Source: Regnicoccus_A sp014224355 (GTDB taxonomy: Bacteria; Cyanobacteriota; Cyanobacteriia; PCC-6307; Cyanobiaceae). From it: a DNA stretch of 64,000 nt. The DNA lies in assembly GCF_050920705.1 (NCBI RefSeq), contig NZ_CP154799.1, positions 1,612,001-1,676,000 on the forward strand, read 5' to 3'. Below, piece by piece: positions 8,988 to 17,101 of the stretch (the stretch's first letter is position 1; each line of letters starts with the position of its first letter). Made by a program: the position numbers and the translations under genes. The notes beneath the pieces are model-generated. The model ran no database searches. It was not told the origin of the DNA and worked only from the letters and a program-made list of their open reading frames with translations.

Positions 8988-9902
8988 TCACGCCCCCAGG
9001 AACCAGCCGTAGCTGTGCAGACCGATGCCCAGCAGGTTCACGCCGATGTAGCAGACGACAATCACCAGCAGGCCGGCCACCGCCACCAGGGCGGGCCGTC
9101 GTCCCTGCCAGCCCCGGCTCAGACGGCTGTGCAGGTAGGCGGCGTAGACCAGCCAGCAGATCAACGCCCAGGTTTCCTTGGGATCCCAGCTCCACCAGCT
9201 GCCCCAGGCTTCATTCGCCCAGACGGCCCCGCTCACCAGGCCCACCGAGAGCAGCAGGAACCCCACGGAGATCGTGCGGTAGCTGAGGCTGTCGAGCTGC
9301 TCGCTCACCCCGATCGACACACTGCTCAGCTGCAGGTTTCCGGCATCCCCGGCCCCGGCCAGCTTGGCCTGGCGATAGCCGCCGCTGCCGATCGAGCTGC
9401 TGCGCAGTTGCAGGTCCTGGCCGCGATCGGTGAACAGCACCGCCACCGAGAGCAGTGAACCCACGAGCAGGGCGGCATAGCTCACCATGATCACGCTCAC
9501 GTGCATCACCAGCCAGCTGGAGCGCAGGGCAGGCACCAGTGGTGAGGCCTCCTGCAGGCGATCCGGCAGCGCGAAACTGGCGAAGGCCAGGCAGCCCAGG
9601 CCCATGGGTGTGGCCGCCGCGGGCACCAGCGGACTGGGCCAGGAGCGCTCCACCAGCAGCTGGGTGAGGGTGCAGGCCCAGGCCAGGAAGCAGAGGGATT
9701 CGTAGAGGTTGCTGATCGGGAAATGGCCCGACTCCCACCAGCGCAGGGTGAGCTGGGCCGTGAGACTCAGGTTGGCGGCCGCCACCATCAGACGGACGAG
9801 ACTGTTGGAGCGCCCGCCGCTGAGGCTCCAGAAGGCCAGGGGCAGGGCCACCAGCAGGAGCGCGAAGGCCAGCAGGCCCAGGGAGAGAACCGGATCGTTC
9901 AC
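8988..9902 (-). CDS. ccsB: Cytochrome c biogenesis protein CcsA/CcsB (System II haem handling)
   Basis: Membrane protein of System II that delivers haem for c-type cytochrome assembly at the thylakoid; called CcsA in chloroplasts and often CcsB in bacterial annotations. The 304-residue protein is mostly hydrophobic helices. The tryptophan-rich haem motif WGSWWSWDPKETWALICWLV lies at about residues 232-251, with flanking histidines (MHVSVIMVS, YLHSRL, LHSYGWF). The gene lies 55 bp downstream of the LptF/G-like permease on the same strand. Confidence 0.93.
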   Translation of the reverse strand: MNDPVLSLGLLAFALLLVALPLAFWSLSGGRSNSLVRLMVAAANLSLTAQLTLRWWESGHFPISNLYESLCFLAWACTLTQLLVERSWPSPLVPAAATPMGLGCLAFASFALPDRLQEASPLVPALRSSWLVMHVSVIMVSYAALLVGSLLSVAVLFTDRGQDLQLRSSSIGSGGYRQAKLAGAGDAGNLQLSSVSIGVSEQLDSLSYRTISVGFLLLSVGLVSGAVWANEAWGSWWSWDPKETWALICWLVYAAYLHSRLSRGWQGRRPALVAVAGLLVIVVCYIGVNLLGIGLHSYGWFLGA

Positions 9903-9957
9903 AGAAGCTCGCTCGGGGCGGGGCGAATCAGTGGACCAGTCTGCCTGCAGGCCCGGC

Positions 9958-11163
9958 TCAGCGGCTGGCCTGACGTAACAGCACCAGGCCCAGGGCCAGG
10001 CCGATCAGCACGGGCGACCAGGCCGCCAGCACAGGGGCGAGGGTGCCCTTGACCCCCAGGGAGCTGAAGATGAAGGACATCAGGTAATAGGAGAAGATCA
10101 GCAGAACGCTGATGCCGAAACCCTGGCTGCGGCTGGTGCGGGCATTGGGTCTGACCCCGAGGCTGCTGCCGATCAGGCCGAAGACCAGGCAGATGGCCGG
10201 GAAGGCGAATTTCTCCTGGATCCGCACCCGCAGGCGCCGGGCTTCCTTCTGATCACCGGCCTCCCGCAACAGCACCTCAGCCCGCAGGGCCTGGGAGACC
10301 GACATGCTGGCCGCATCCTTGGGCAGGGCCGCCAGCTTGAGAGGACCCTGGTCAAGCGGGTAGAGATAACGATCAAACTTGGCCGAGGTGGTGGTCTCGT
10401 TCTCACCCACCAAAACGATCTGACCATCGCGGAATTCCCACATCCCCGCTGAATCGTTCCACGTCCCCTGTCTGGCCTTGAGGATCTGGGTGCCGCTGGC
10501 ACGGCTGAAATCCAGCACCGTCACATCCTTCATCTCTCCATCCCTGAACTGACGGGAATAGAACAGCTGGGAGAGATAGCGCTCGCTGCCGGTGTCATCG
10601 CGGTCGCTGGGTCGTCGGCTGAAGCGGGAATAGATGATGTTGCTGCCCTTCTCCGCTGCGATCGCCTTGCCCAGGGCCTGGTTGAGGGTGTTGGTGGCCT
10701 CCAGGTTGGCGCTGGGAACGATCAGGTCGTTGAACACGAAGGTGAGCAGGCTCATCAGCACCGCCACGATCAGGGCCGGCAGCACCATCCGCCAGGTGCT
10801 CACCCCCACGCTGCGCAGGGCGATCAGTTCGCTGTTGCTCGAGAGGGTGCTGTAGGCCAGCAGGGTGGCCATCAGGGTGGCCATGGGGAACGAGAGCACC
10901 AGGAAGCCGGGCATCCTCAGACCGAGCACCTGCAGGGCGGTCAGCATCGGCAGGCCCGATTCGGCCACCCGCCGCACCAGCTCGAAGACCACACCCACCG
11001 AAAGCGACACCGCGGTGAAGGCTGCGATGCCGAACAACAGGGGCCCCAGCAGCTCGTTGGTGAGCCAGCGATCCATCAGCGGCAGGCGCTGCCAGGAGAG
11101 CGTGAGGGGCCGCAGCAGGCGCTTGACCCTTGGATTGGCTGGGTGGTTCGTCAACACGCTCAC
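9958..11163 (-). CDS. LptF/LptG-family permease (YjgP/YjgQ)
   Basis: Inner-membrane permease of the lipopolysaccharide export ABC transporter. The 401-residue protein has N-terminal membrane helices after MDRWLTNELLGPLLFGIAAF, a periplasmic beta-jellyroll-like middle (about 150-300), and three C-terminal helices, the typical arrangement. Cyanobacteria often carry a single LptF/G-like gene, so I do not assign F or G. Its start overlaps the lptB stop by 4 bp, giving a contiguous lptA-like, lptB, permease operon. Confidence 0.9.
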   Translation of the reverse strand: MSVLTNHPANPRVKRLLRPLTLSWQRLPLMDRWLTNELLGPLLFGIAAFTAVSLSVGVVFELVRRVAESGLPMLTALQVLGLRMPGFLVLSFPMATLMATLLAYSTLSSNSELIALRSVGVSTWRMVLPALIVAVLMSLLTFVFNDLIVPSANLEATNTLNQALGKAIAAEKGSNIIYSRFSRRPSDRDDTGSERYLSQLFYSRQFRDGEMKDVTVLDFSRASGTQILKARQGTWNDSAGMWEFRDGQIVLVGENETTTSAKFDRYLYPLDQGPLKLAALPKDAASMSVSQALRAEVLLREAGDQKEARRLRVRIQEKFAFPAICLVFGLIGSSLGVRPNARTSRSQGFGISVLLIFSYYLMSFIFSSLGVKGTLAPVLAAWSPVLIGLALGLVLLRQASR

Positions 11164-11888
11164 AGCTGAAATCCCTCCCCCAGGTAGTGACGTCGGACCA
11201 GGGAGTCGCTGGCCACCTCGGAAGAGGGGCCCGACGCGAGAATGCTGCCCTCGGTGAGGATGTAGGCCCGATCGGTGATCGCCAGGGTTTCGCGCACGTT
11301 GTGGTCGGTGATCAGCAGCCCCATGCCCCGCTGGCGCAGGGTGCCGATCAGAGCCTGAAGGTCGGCCACCGCCAGGGGATCGACGCCCGCGAAGGGTTCA
11401 TCCAGCAGGAGATAGCGCGGTCCCTCATGGCCCACCGCCAACGCCCTGGCCACCTCGCAGCGACGACGCTCTCCGCCCGAAAGTTGGTAGCCGCGGCGGT
11501 GCTGGAACTTGCTCAGGTGGAATTCCTCGATCAGTTGCTCCAGCCTCTGGCGCCGCACCCGCAGCGGTGTCCCGCTCTGCTGCAGGGCCACCTGCAGGTT
11601 CTCGCGGGTGGTGAGCTGCCTGAACACACTGGCTTCCTGGGGCAGGTAGCCGATGCCGAGCCGTGCCCGTTTGGGCATCGGCAGACCTTCGACCCGGCGC
11701 CCATCCAGCAGCACCTGACCCCTGTCGGGCCTGAGCAGACCCGTCACCAGATTGAAGGTGGTGGTCTTGCCGGCACCGTTGGGGCCGAGCAGGCCCACGA
11801 CTTCTCCAGGCTCGAGCTCCAGGCTCACCTCCTTCACCAGGGGACGGCCGCCCAGGCTCAGGGCCACGCTCTCCAGGGAGAGGCTCAT
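11160..11888 (-). CDS. lptB: LPS export ABC transporter ATP-binding protein
   Basis: ATPase that powers extraction of lipopolysaccharide from the inner membrane. The 242-residue protein shows Walker A GPNGAGKTT (about residues 35-43), the ABC signature LSGGERRRCEVARAL (about 137-151) and Walker B YLLLDEPFAGVDPL (about 159-172). The pattern LPQEASVFRQLT is typical of LptB. It overlaps both neighbours by 4 bp (lptA-like upstream, permease downstream). Confidence 0.95.
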   Translation of the reverse strand: MSLSLESVALSLGGRPLVKEVSLELEPGEVVGLLGPNGAGKTTTFNLVTGLLRPDRGQVLLDGRRVEGLPMPKRARLGIGYLPQEASVFRQLTTRENLQVALQQSGTPLRVRRQRLEQLIEEFHLSKFQHRRGYQLSGGERRRCEVARALAVGHEGPRYLLLDEPFAGVDPLAVADLQALIGTLRQRGMGLLITDHNVRETLAITDRAYILTEGSILASGPSSEVASDSLVRRHYLGEGFQL

Positions 11889-12415
11889 CGAAACGGCTGG
11901 CTGGGGGTCTGCAGGGGCACGCCGGCTGGCTGGATCTGGGGGGTGGTCTGGATCAGGAGGGTGCTGAACACCTGCTGGCCTTCCAGGGGCTGGGCGAGGG
12001 CCCGCTCCCGATCCACCAGGTAGGTGACCCGGTCGGCCTGAAGGGTGTTGCCGTCGTCCTGGATCACGTCCACATCGCCGCTGAGGATGATCATCCCCTC
12101 ACGGGTGAAGTACTGGGCCTGGCGGGAGGTGGCCACCACCCTTCGATCGGGATAGACGATCCTGACGTTGCCGCTGGCCGTGATGATGCCGGTGACGTTG
12201 TCCGCCTGCTGGCGGTCGGATTCGATCGTGACCTGGCCGGTCGGCGCCGGGGCGGTCTCGGCGGTGACCTCGGCCGTCCCCGACTGGGGGGCGGGGCCGA
12301 CCTGCTCCCCGGGCTGGATCGGCCTGGCGCAGGCGGGCCCCACCGATCCCAGCATCAGCAGCACGGCTGCCAGGGCCTGAGGGGGGATGGGCGAAGGGCC
12401 GCAAACCTGGGGCAC
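11885..12415 (-). CDS. LptA/OstA-like periplasmic protein
   Basis: Predicted periplasmic LPS-bridge protein. The 176-residue product starts with a likely signal peptide (about residues 1-30, with a hydrophobic ALAAVLLMLGSVGPACA). An OstA-like domain follows, with repeated beta-strand patterns such as VTIESDRQQADNVTGIITAS and MIILSGDVDVIQDDGNTLQA. It is the first gene of the lpt operon and overlaps lptB by 4 bp. The lptA name is likely, but I rely on the domain pattern and the context. Confidence 0.85.
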   Translation of the reverse strand: MPQVCGPSPIPPQALAAVLLMLGSVGPACARPIQPGEQVGPAPQSGTAEVTAETAPAPTGQVTIESDRQQADNVTGIITASGNVRIVYPDRRVVATSRQAQYFTREGMIILSGDVDVIQDDGNTLQADRVTYLVDRERALAQPLEGQQVFSTLLIQTTPQIQPAGVPLQTPSQPFR

Positions 12416-12428
12416 CCCATCCGCACAC

Positions 12429-12815
12429 TCACAAACTGACAGGGCAATCTACGGGCCAGCGCCGCAGGCTGGGCAGGGGCAGGGCGGCTGGATCGTCTCC
12501 GGCCTGAAGACACGCGAGTCGCGCCACGCTGGCCTGGCGCAGGTGGTCGAGGTCGAGGCCGAGCGCCTCAGGACCGCTGCGGGCCAGCCTGCCCAGTCCT
12601 TCACCCAGCAGCACCGTGGCGCCGCGCTGGTTGCCGCGCTCCAGGTGGAGATGGGCCACGGCGATCTGCAGCAGACCCTGGAGAACGGGCCGATCGGGCC
12701 CCTGGGTTTCATGCCAGAGCTCCTCGAAGCTGTCGTGGCAGGAATACCACTCCCCGGCATTGAAGAGGTCGACGGCCCGCTGGAAGCGGGGGTCGGCGTC
12801 GAGCAGCTCGTTCAC
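12429..12815 (-). CDS. DUF309 domain protein
   Basis: The 128-residue protein carries the DUF309 core: FNAGEWYSCHDSFEELWHE (about residues 16-34) followed by QGLLQIAVAHLHLERGN. The conserved histidines and the F/E-rich helix pair are present, but the function of the family is unknown. The start overlaps the end of typA by 4 bp, so it is probably translated from the typA message. The stop is 13 bp before the start of the lptA-like gene. Confidence 0.85.
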   Translation of the reverse strand: MNELLDADPRFQRAVDLFNAGEWYSCHDSFEELWHETQGPDRPVLQGLLQIAVAHLHLERGNQRGATVLLGEGLGRLARSGPEALGLDLDHLRQASVARLACLQAGDDPAALPLPSLRRWPVDCPVSL

Positions 12816-14617
12816 CGTTTGGCGGGCTTCTTCGCCGGCAGCTTGCGCAGCCGGATCGACTCCGGGGTGACTTCCAGCATTTCGTCGGGGCCGATGTATT
12901 CGAGTGCCCGCTCCAGGGTCATCTGGATCGGCGACTGCAGGGTGTCAAGCACCTCAGCGCCGGCCGAGCGGATGTTGGTGACCTGCTTGGCCTTGCAGAC
13001 ATTGAGCTCGAGGTCGGGCGGACGGTTGTGCTCGCCGACGATCATGCCCTTGTACACCTTGGTGCCAGGGGTGATGAAGAACTGGCCACGGTCTTCGGCG
13101 CCCTTGAGGGCATAGAACGTGGCGGTCCCCTCTTCGTAGGCGATCAGCACCCCGTTGCGACGGGCATCGAAATCACCCTGCATCGGGCGGTATTCGAAGA
13201 AGGAGTGGCTCATGATCCCCTCGCCTCTGGTGGCGCGCACGAACTCTCCGCGGAATCCGATCAGCCCCCGTGCCGGAACCACGAACTCCAGCTGGGTACG
13301 GCCATCGCTGCCTGTTTCCATGTTCTGCATCTCGCCCTTGCGCATGCCCAGCTTCTCGATGCAGCTGCCGACGGCCTCCTCGGGGACATCCATCACCAGG
13401 GTCTCCACCGGTTCGCAGGGGGTGCCATCGATGGTGCGGAAGATCACCTGGGGCTGGGACACCTGAAATTCAAAGCCTTCCCGGCGCATGGTCTCGATCA
13501 GGATGCCCAGGTGAAGCTCACCACGGCCGCTGACGGCGAAGCGATCCGGGGAATCGGTGTCCTCGACCCGCAGGGCCACATTGGTCAGCAGCTCCTTCTG
13601 CAGCCGGTCGCGCAGCTGGCGGCTGGTGACGAACTTGCCTTCCTTGCCGGCGAAGGGGGAATCGTTGACCACGAAGGTCATCTGCAGGGTGGGTTCATCC
13701 ACCCGGATCAGCGGCAGGGCCTCGGGATGCTCGGGACAGGCGATGGTCTCGCCGATGTTCACCTCGTCGAACCCGGCCACGGCCACCAGATCACCGGCAC
13801 GGGCCTCGGCGATCTCCACCCGGGCCAGCCCTTCGAAACCCAGCAGCTTGCTGATCCGGCCGCGCTTGATGCTGCCGTCGTCGCGGATGAGGGCCGCCGG
13901 CTGGCCCGACTTGATCGTGCCGTTGTGCACCCTCCCGATCATGATCCGCCCGAGGAAGTCGGAGTAGTCGAGGGTGGTGACCTGCAACTGCAGGGGCTTG
14001 GTGGCATCACCGACCGGCGGTGGCACGTGGCGCAGGATGGCCTCGAAGAGCGGCTTCATGGTTTCGCTCTCCGTGGCCATGTCCGGCTTGGCGTAGCCGC
14101 CCATGCCGCTGCCGAAGAGGTAGGGGAAGTCGCACTGGTCGTCGTCGGCGCCCAGTTCGAGGAAGAGATCCAGCACCTTGTCGACAGCCTGTTCGGGATC
14201 CACCCGGGCCCGGTCGATCTTGTTGACGAACACGATCGGTCGCAGACCCTGCTCCAGGGCCTTCTTCAGCACGAAACGGGTCTGGGGCATCGGGCCCTCG
14301 TTGGCATCCACGATCAGCAGCGCCCCGTCGACCATGCCCAGAACCCGCTCCACCTCACCGCCGAAATCGGCGTGGCCAGGGGTGTCGACGATGTTGATGC
14401 GGGTGTCGCCGTAGGTGACGGCGGTGTTCTTGGAGAGAATCGTGATGCCGCGCTCGCGCTCCAGGTCGTTGGAGTCCATCACACAGGTGGGCACGGCCTC
14501 CCCTTCGCGGAAGATGCCCGACTGCTGAAGCAGGGCATCCACCAGGGTGGTCTTGCCATGGTCCACATGGGCAATGATCGCGATGTTGCGAATCGGTGCG
14601 CTCTGATTGGCGCTCAT
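12812..14617 (-). CDS. typA: Translational GTPase TypA/BipA
   Basis: Ribosome-associated GTPase related to EF-G that acts in ribosome assembly and stress adaptation. The frame could start at 14668, but the ATG at 14617 (MSANQSAPIRNIAIIAHVDH) gives the normal 601 residues. G-domain motifs: AHVDHGKTTL, DTPGHADFGGEVERV and FVNKIDR, then EF-G-like domains and the BipA-specific C-terminus with ARGLIGFRGEF. A 7-bp inverted repeat lies in the leader at 14647-14663. The DUF309 gene follows with a 4-bp overlap. Confidence 0.96.
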   Translation of the reverse strand: MSANQSAPIRNIAIIAHVDHGKTTLVDALLQQSGIFREGEAVPTCVMDSNDLERERGITILSKNTAVTYGDTRINIVDTPGHADFGGEVERVLGMVDGALLIVDANEGPMPQTRFVLKKALEQGLRPIVFVNKIDRARVDPEQAVDKVLDLFLELGADDDQCDFPYLFGSGMGGYAKPDMATESETMKPLFEAILRHVPPPVGDATKPLQLQVTTLDYSDFLGRIMIGRVHNGTIKSGQPAALIRDDGSIKRGRISKLLGFEGLARVEIAEARAGDLVAVAGFDEVNIGETIACPEHPEALPLIRVDEPTLQMTFVVNDSPFAGKEGKFVTSRQLRDRLQKELLTNVALRVEDTDSPDRFAVSGRGELHLGILIETMRREGFEFQVSQPQVIFRTIDGTPCEPVETLVMDVPEEAVGSCIEKLGMRKGEMQNMETGSDGRTQLEFVVPARGLIGFRGEFVRATRGEGIMSHSFFEYRPMQGDFDARRNGVLIAYEEGTATFYALKGAEDRGQFFITPGTKVYKGMIVGEHNRPPDLELNVCKAKQVTNIRSAGAEVLDTLQSPIQMTLERALEYIGPDEMLEVTPESIRLRKLPAKKPAKR

Positions 14618-14646
14618 ACGGGATCTCTCGCTTAATCTTGTCGGCA

Positions 14647-14663
14647 GCAACCGAAACGGTTGC
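14647..14663. promoter_or_regulatory. Inverted repeat in the typA leader
   Basis: GCAACCG and CGGTTGC are exact reverse complements separated by AAA, 30 bp upstream of the typA ATG. It could be a leader hairpin or an operator. Nothing else in the 172-bp gap 14618-14789 stands out. Confidence 0.35.
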
Positions 14664-14789
14664 AACAATCCATCACCTTATCCCAGCACCACCGAAGAGC
14701 CTCCGGTCTGATCAGTTAAAGGAGCAGATGCGCCAGATCCGGATGCGCCAGGTGCGCTTCACGGCTCAGCCGCTGGTCTGCCAGGCCGC

Positions 14790-15536
14790 TCAACCTCCCA
14801 GCTGGCGGGCCGGTTCGAACAGGCGCAGGGCCTCGAGCGACCCCTCATAGCGCCAGTGCCAGGGCTCGTAGCTCACCCCCTGGCTGTTGCCCCTGGGGAA
14901 GGAGAGCTGGAAATGGAAACGATTGGCATTGGCATCGAGCCAGCGGAAGGCGGCCGTGCGATCGAAGCTTTCACTCAGGTCGCTCTGGGGGTTGGCGCCG
15001 TCCCCGAGGTCGACCGCGTAGCCGGTGCTGTGCTCGGAGAACCCTGGTGGTGCACTGACCTCGGCCCGCTCCTGGGCGCTCTGGTTCCGCTCCGCCTTCA
15101 CATCGAAGAAGATCCCCTGCTGCAGTTCGATCGAGCGAAAGGCGCTCAGCAGGCGCAGGTCCACACCATCGTCGGCGGCAGCCCGCTGCATCGCCAGCAG
15201 CGCTTCAGCGGCCTCGGGCCGCAGCTTCAGCCCCGGGGCCACCGCCACCAGCAGGCTGCTGCCCGCTTCGGGGTAGGGAAAGTGGCCCAGCAGGCGGCCG
15301 TCGAGGCTCTGGCGCGCCTCCAGGCCAGGCACCGGGGGCGGCGCCAGCCAGCGCCGCAGCGGCTGAAGGAACAGCACCACCCCGGCGCCCGCCACCGCCA
15401 GCAGGACGCCGATCGTGGTGGCCACGGGCTTGAGCAGACCTCTGCGGCCACGGCCCTCGGGCAGGGAGCGGCGTGCCACCGGCAGATCCTCGCGCTGCTG
15501 ATCGCGCTTCAGGCGCTGCGGCCTTTGCGGGGGCAC
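14790..15536 (-). CDS. M15-family D,D-carboxypeptidase (VanY-like), membrane-anchored
   Basis: Predicted peptidoglycan carboxypeptidase. A hydrophobic helix (LLAVAGAGVVLFL) follows a basic N-terminus, which suggests a single-pass protein with its domain in the periplasm. The catalytic part has LLSAFRSIELQQ, FSEHSTGYAVDLGD (zinc ligands His and Asp) and a late EPWHWRYEG (catalytic Glu or His region), as in VanY/DacB-type M15B enzymes. An ATG exists at 15563, but the codons between it and a GTG at 15536 are A/T-ending and unlike the gene, so I prefer the GTG. The gene is divergent from chlP. Confidence 0.85.
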   Translation of the reverse strand: MPPQRPQRLKRDQQREDLPVARRSLPEGRGRRGLLKPVATTIGVLLAVAGAGVVLFLQPLRRWLAPPPVPGLEARQSLDGRLLGHFPYPEAGSSLLVAVAPGLKLRPEAAEALLAMQRAAADDGVDLRLLSAFRSIELQQGIFFDVKAERNQSAQERAEVSAPPGFSEHSTGYAVDLGDGANPQSDLSESFDRTAAFRWLDANANRFHFQLSFPRGNSQGVSYEPWHWRYEGSLEALRLFEPARQLGG

Positions 15537-15655
15537 GCAACCTCGTAACAAACTTCGACACAATCGTAGGTGTCAGCCCTGGCCTGACCAGCATCGAACT
15601 GGGCGTGGGTGTTAGCTTCGCGCCCAAGGATCATTCCCGCGGAGCAGGTTTCAAG

Positions 15656-17065
15656 ATGTTGCGAGTCGCAGTGGTGGGTGGCGGCCCGAGCGGTTCCTGC
15701 GCAGCCGAAGTGCTAGCGAAGGCTGGAATTGAGACCTGGCTGTTCGAGCGCAAGCTTGACAACGCCAAGCCGTGTGGTGGAGCCATTCCGCTCTGCATGG
15801 TCGAGGAATTCGACCTGCCCGAGTCGATCATCGACCGGAAGGTTCGCAACATGCGCATGATCTCCCCCTCCAATCGTGAGGTGGATATTCATCTCGACAA
15901 CAAGGACGAATACATCGGCATGTGCCGGAGGGAAATCCTCGACGGTTTCCTGCGCAACCGGGCGGCTGATCTTGGAGCCCACCTGATCAATGGTCTCGTT
16001 CAGTCCATCGACACCGGCTCATCGCGCCAGGGTCCCTACACCCTGCACTATGCCGACTACTCCGGCGGTGGCCCAACCGGCGAGATCAAGAGCCTCGAGG
16101 TGGACCTGATCGTGGGAGCGGATGGAGCCAACAGCCGGGTGGCCAAGGCCATGGATGCGGGCGACTACAACGTGGCCATCGCCTTTCAGGAGCGGATCCG
16201 CCTGCCCAGGGAGGAGATGAGCTACTACGAGGATCTGGCCGAGATGTACGTCGGCACCGACGTCTCCCCTGATTTTTATGCCTGGGTCTTCCCCAAGTAC
16301 GACCACGTGGCCGTGGGAACGGGAACGATGCAGAAAAATCAGGCCCTCATCAAGAGCCTCCAGAAGGGCATCCGCAAGCGGGCCAGTGCACGGCTGCTGC
16401 GTGGTGAGGTGATCAAGGTGGAGGCCCACCCGATTCCTGAGCATCCCAGGCCCCGTCGGGTGGTGGGTCGGATGGCTCTGGTGGGCGATGCCGCCGGCTA
16501 CGTCACCAAGAGCTCCGGGGAAGGGATCTACTTCGCCGCCAAGAGCGGGCGCATGTGCGCCGAGCAGATCGTTGCCGCCAGTGCCTCCGGCAGCAGGATT
16601 CCCACCGAATCCGACCTCAAGGTCTACATCCGCAAGTGGGACAAGCAGTACGGGGCCACCTACAAGGTGCTGGAAATTCTCCAGAACATCTTCTACCGCA
16701 ATGATGCGGCCAGGGAGGCTTTCGTCGAGATGTGCGACGACAAGGACGTGCAGCGGCTCACCTTCGACAGCTACCTCTACAAGCGGGTGGTGATGATGAA
16801 CCCATGGCAGCAGATCAAGCTCACCCTGCTCACCCTCGGTGCGGTGCTGCGCGGCAATGCCCTGGCCCCACAGTCCTACAAACCCGTGCCCAGCGTGGTC
16901 CGCAGTCCTGAGGAAATGGAAGCCTGGTTGGCCACCCTCGCTCAGGAATCGGAGCAGCAGCAGGGAGTGGGCCGAGCCAAGGGTGAGCCCCCAGCCAGTG
17001 CTGTGGCGGCCACCCCTGAGGTGAGCAAGGAGCAGCGGGAACCCGCGCTGGCGGCCAAGGGCTGA
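15656..17065 (+). CDS. chlP: Geranylgeranyl reductase
   Basis: Reduces the geranylgeranyl group to phytyl for chlorophyll and tocopherol. The open frame begins far upstream, but the ATG at 15656 (MLRVAVVGGGPSGSCAAEVL) starts exactly at the FAD-binding Rossmann motif. CGGAIPLCMVEEFDLP follows at about 38-53, and GDAAGYVTKSSGEGIYFA (about 278-295) is the second flavin motif. The last 40 residues or so (QESEQQQGVGRAKGEP onward) are low-complexity and longer than needed for the fold. It is convergent with glyS, and both end in a shared hairpin. Confidence 0.96.
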   Translation: MLRVAVVGGGPSGSCAAEVLAKAGIETWLFERKLDNAKPCGGAIPLCMVEEFDLPESIIDRKVRNMRMISPSNREVDIHLDNKDEYIGMCRREILDGFLRNRAADLGAHLINGLVQSIDTGSSRQGPYTLHYADYSGGGPTGEIKSLEVDLIVGADGANSRVAKAMDAGDYNVAIAFQERIRLPREEMSYYEDLAEMYVGTDVSPDFYAWVFPKYDHVAVGTGTMQKNQALIKSLQKGIRKRASARLLRGEVIKVEAHPIPEHPRPRRVVGRMALVGDAAGYVTKSSGEGIYFAAKSGRMCAEQIVAASASGSRIPTESDLKVYIRKWDKQYGATYKVLEILQNIFYRNDAAREAFVEMCDDKDVQRLTFDSYLYKRVVMMNPWQQIKLTLLTLGAVLRGNALAPQSYKPVPSVVRSPEEMEAWLATLAQESEQQQGVGRAKGEPPASAVAATPEVSKEQREPALAAKG

Positions 17066-17071
17066 GGGGAG

Positions 17072-17101
17072 AGCTGAGGCTGGTCCCCTCCAGCCTCAGC
17101 T
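17072..17101. terminator. Perfect 12-bp hairpin between convergent chlP and glyS
   Basis: AGCTGAGGCTGG (17072-17083) pairs with CCAGCCTCAGCT (17090-17101) around a 6-nt loop. It starts 7 bp after the chlP stop and covers the glyS stop codon on the other strand. There is no strong T tract, so it may work as a bidirectional or 3'-end stabilising hairpin. Confidence 0.6.

Noticed and set aside
13028..14635. 535-codon frame on the plus strand opposite typA
   Set aside because: typA on the minus strand has every family motif. The long opposite frame is a by-product of high GC and shows His/Gly/Gln-rich low-complexity sequence with no domain.
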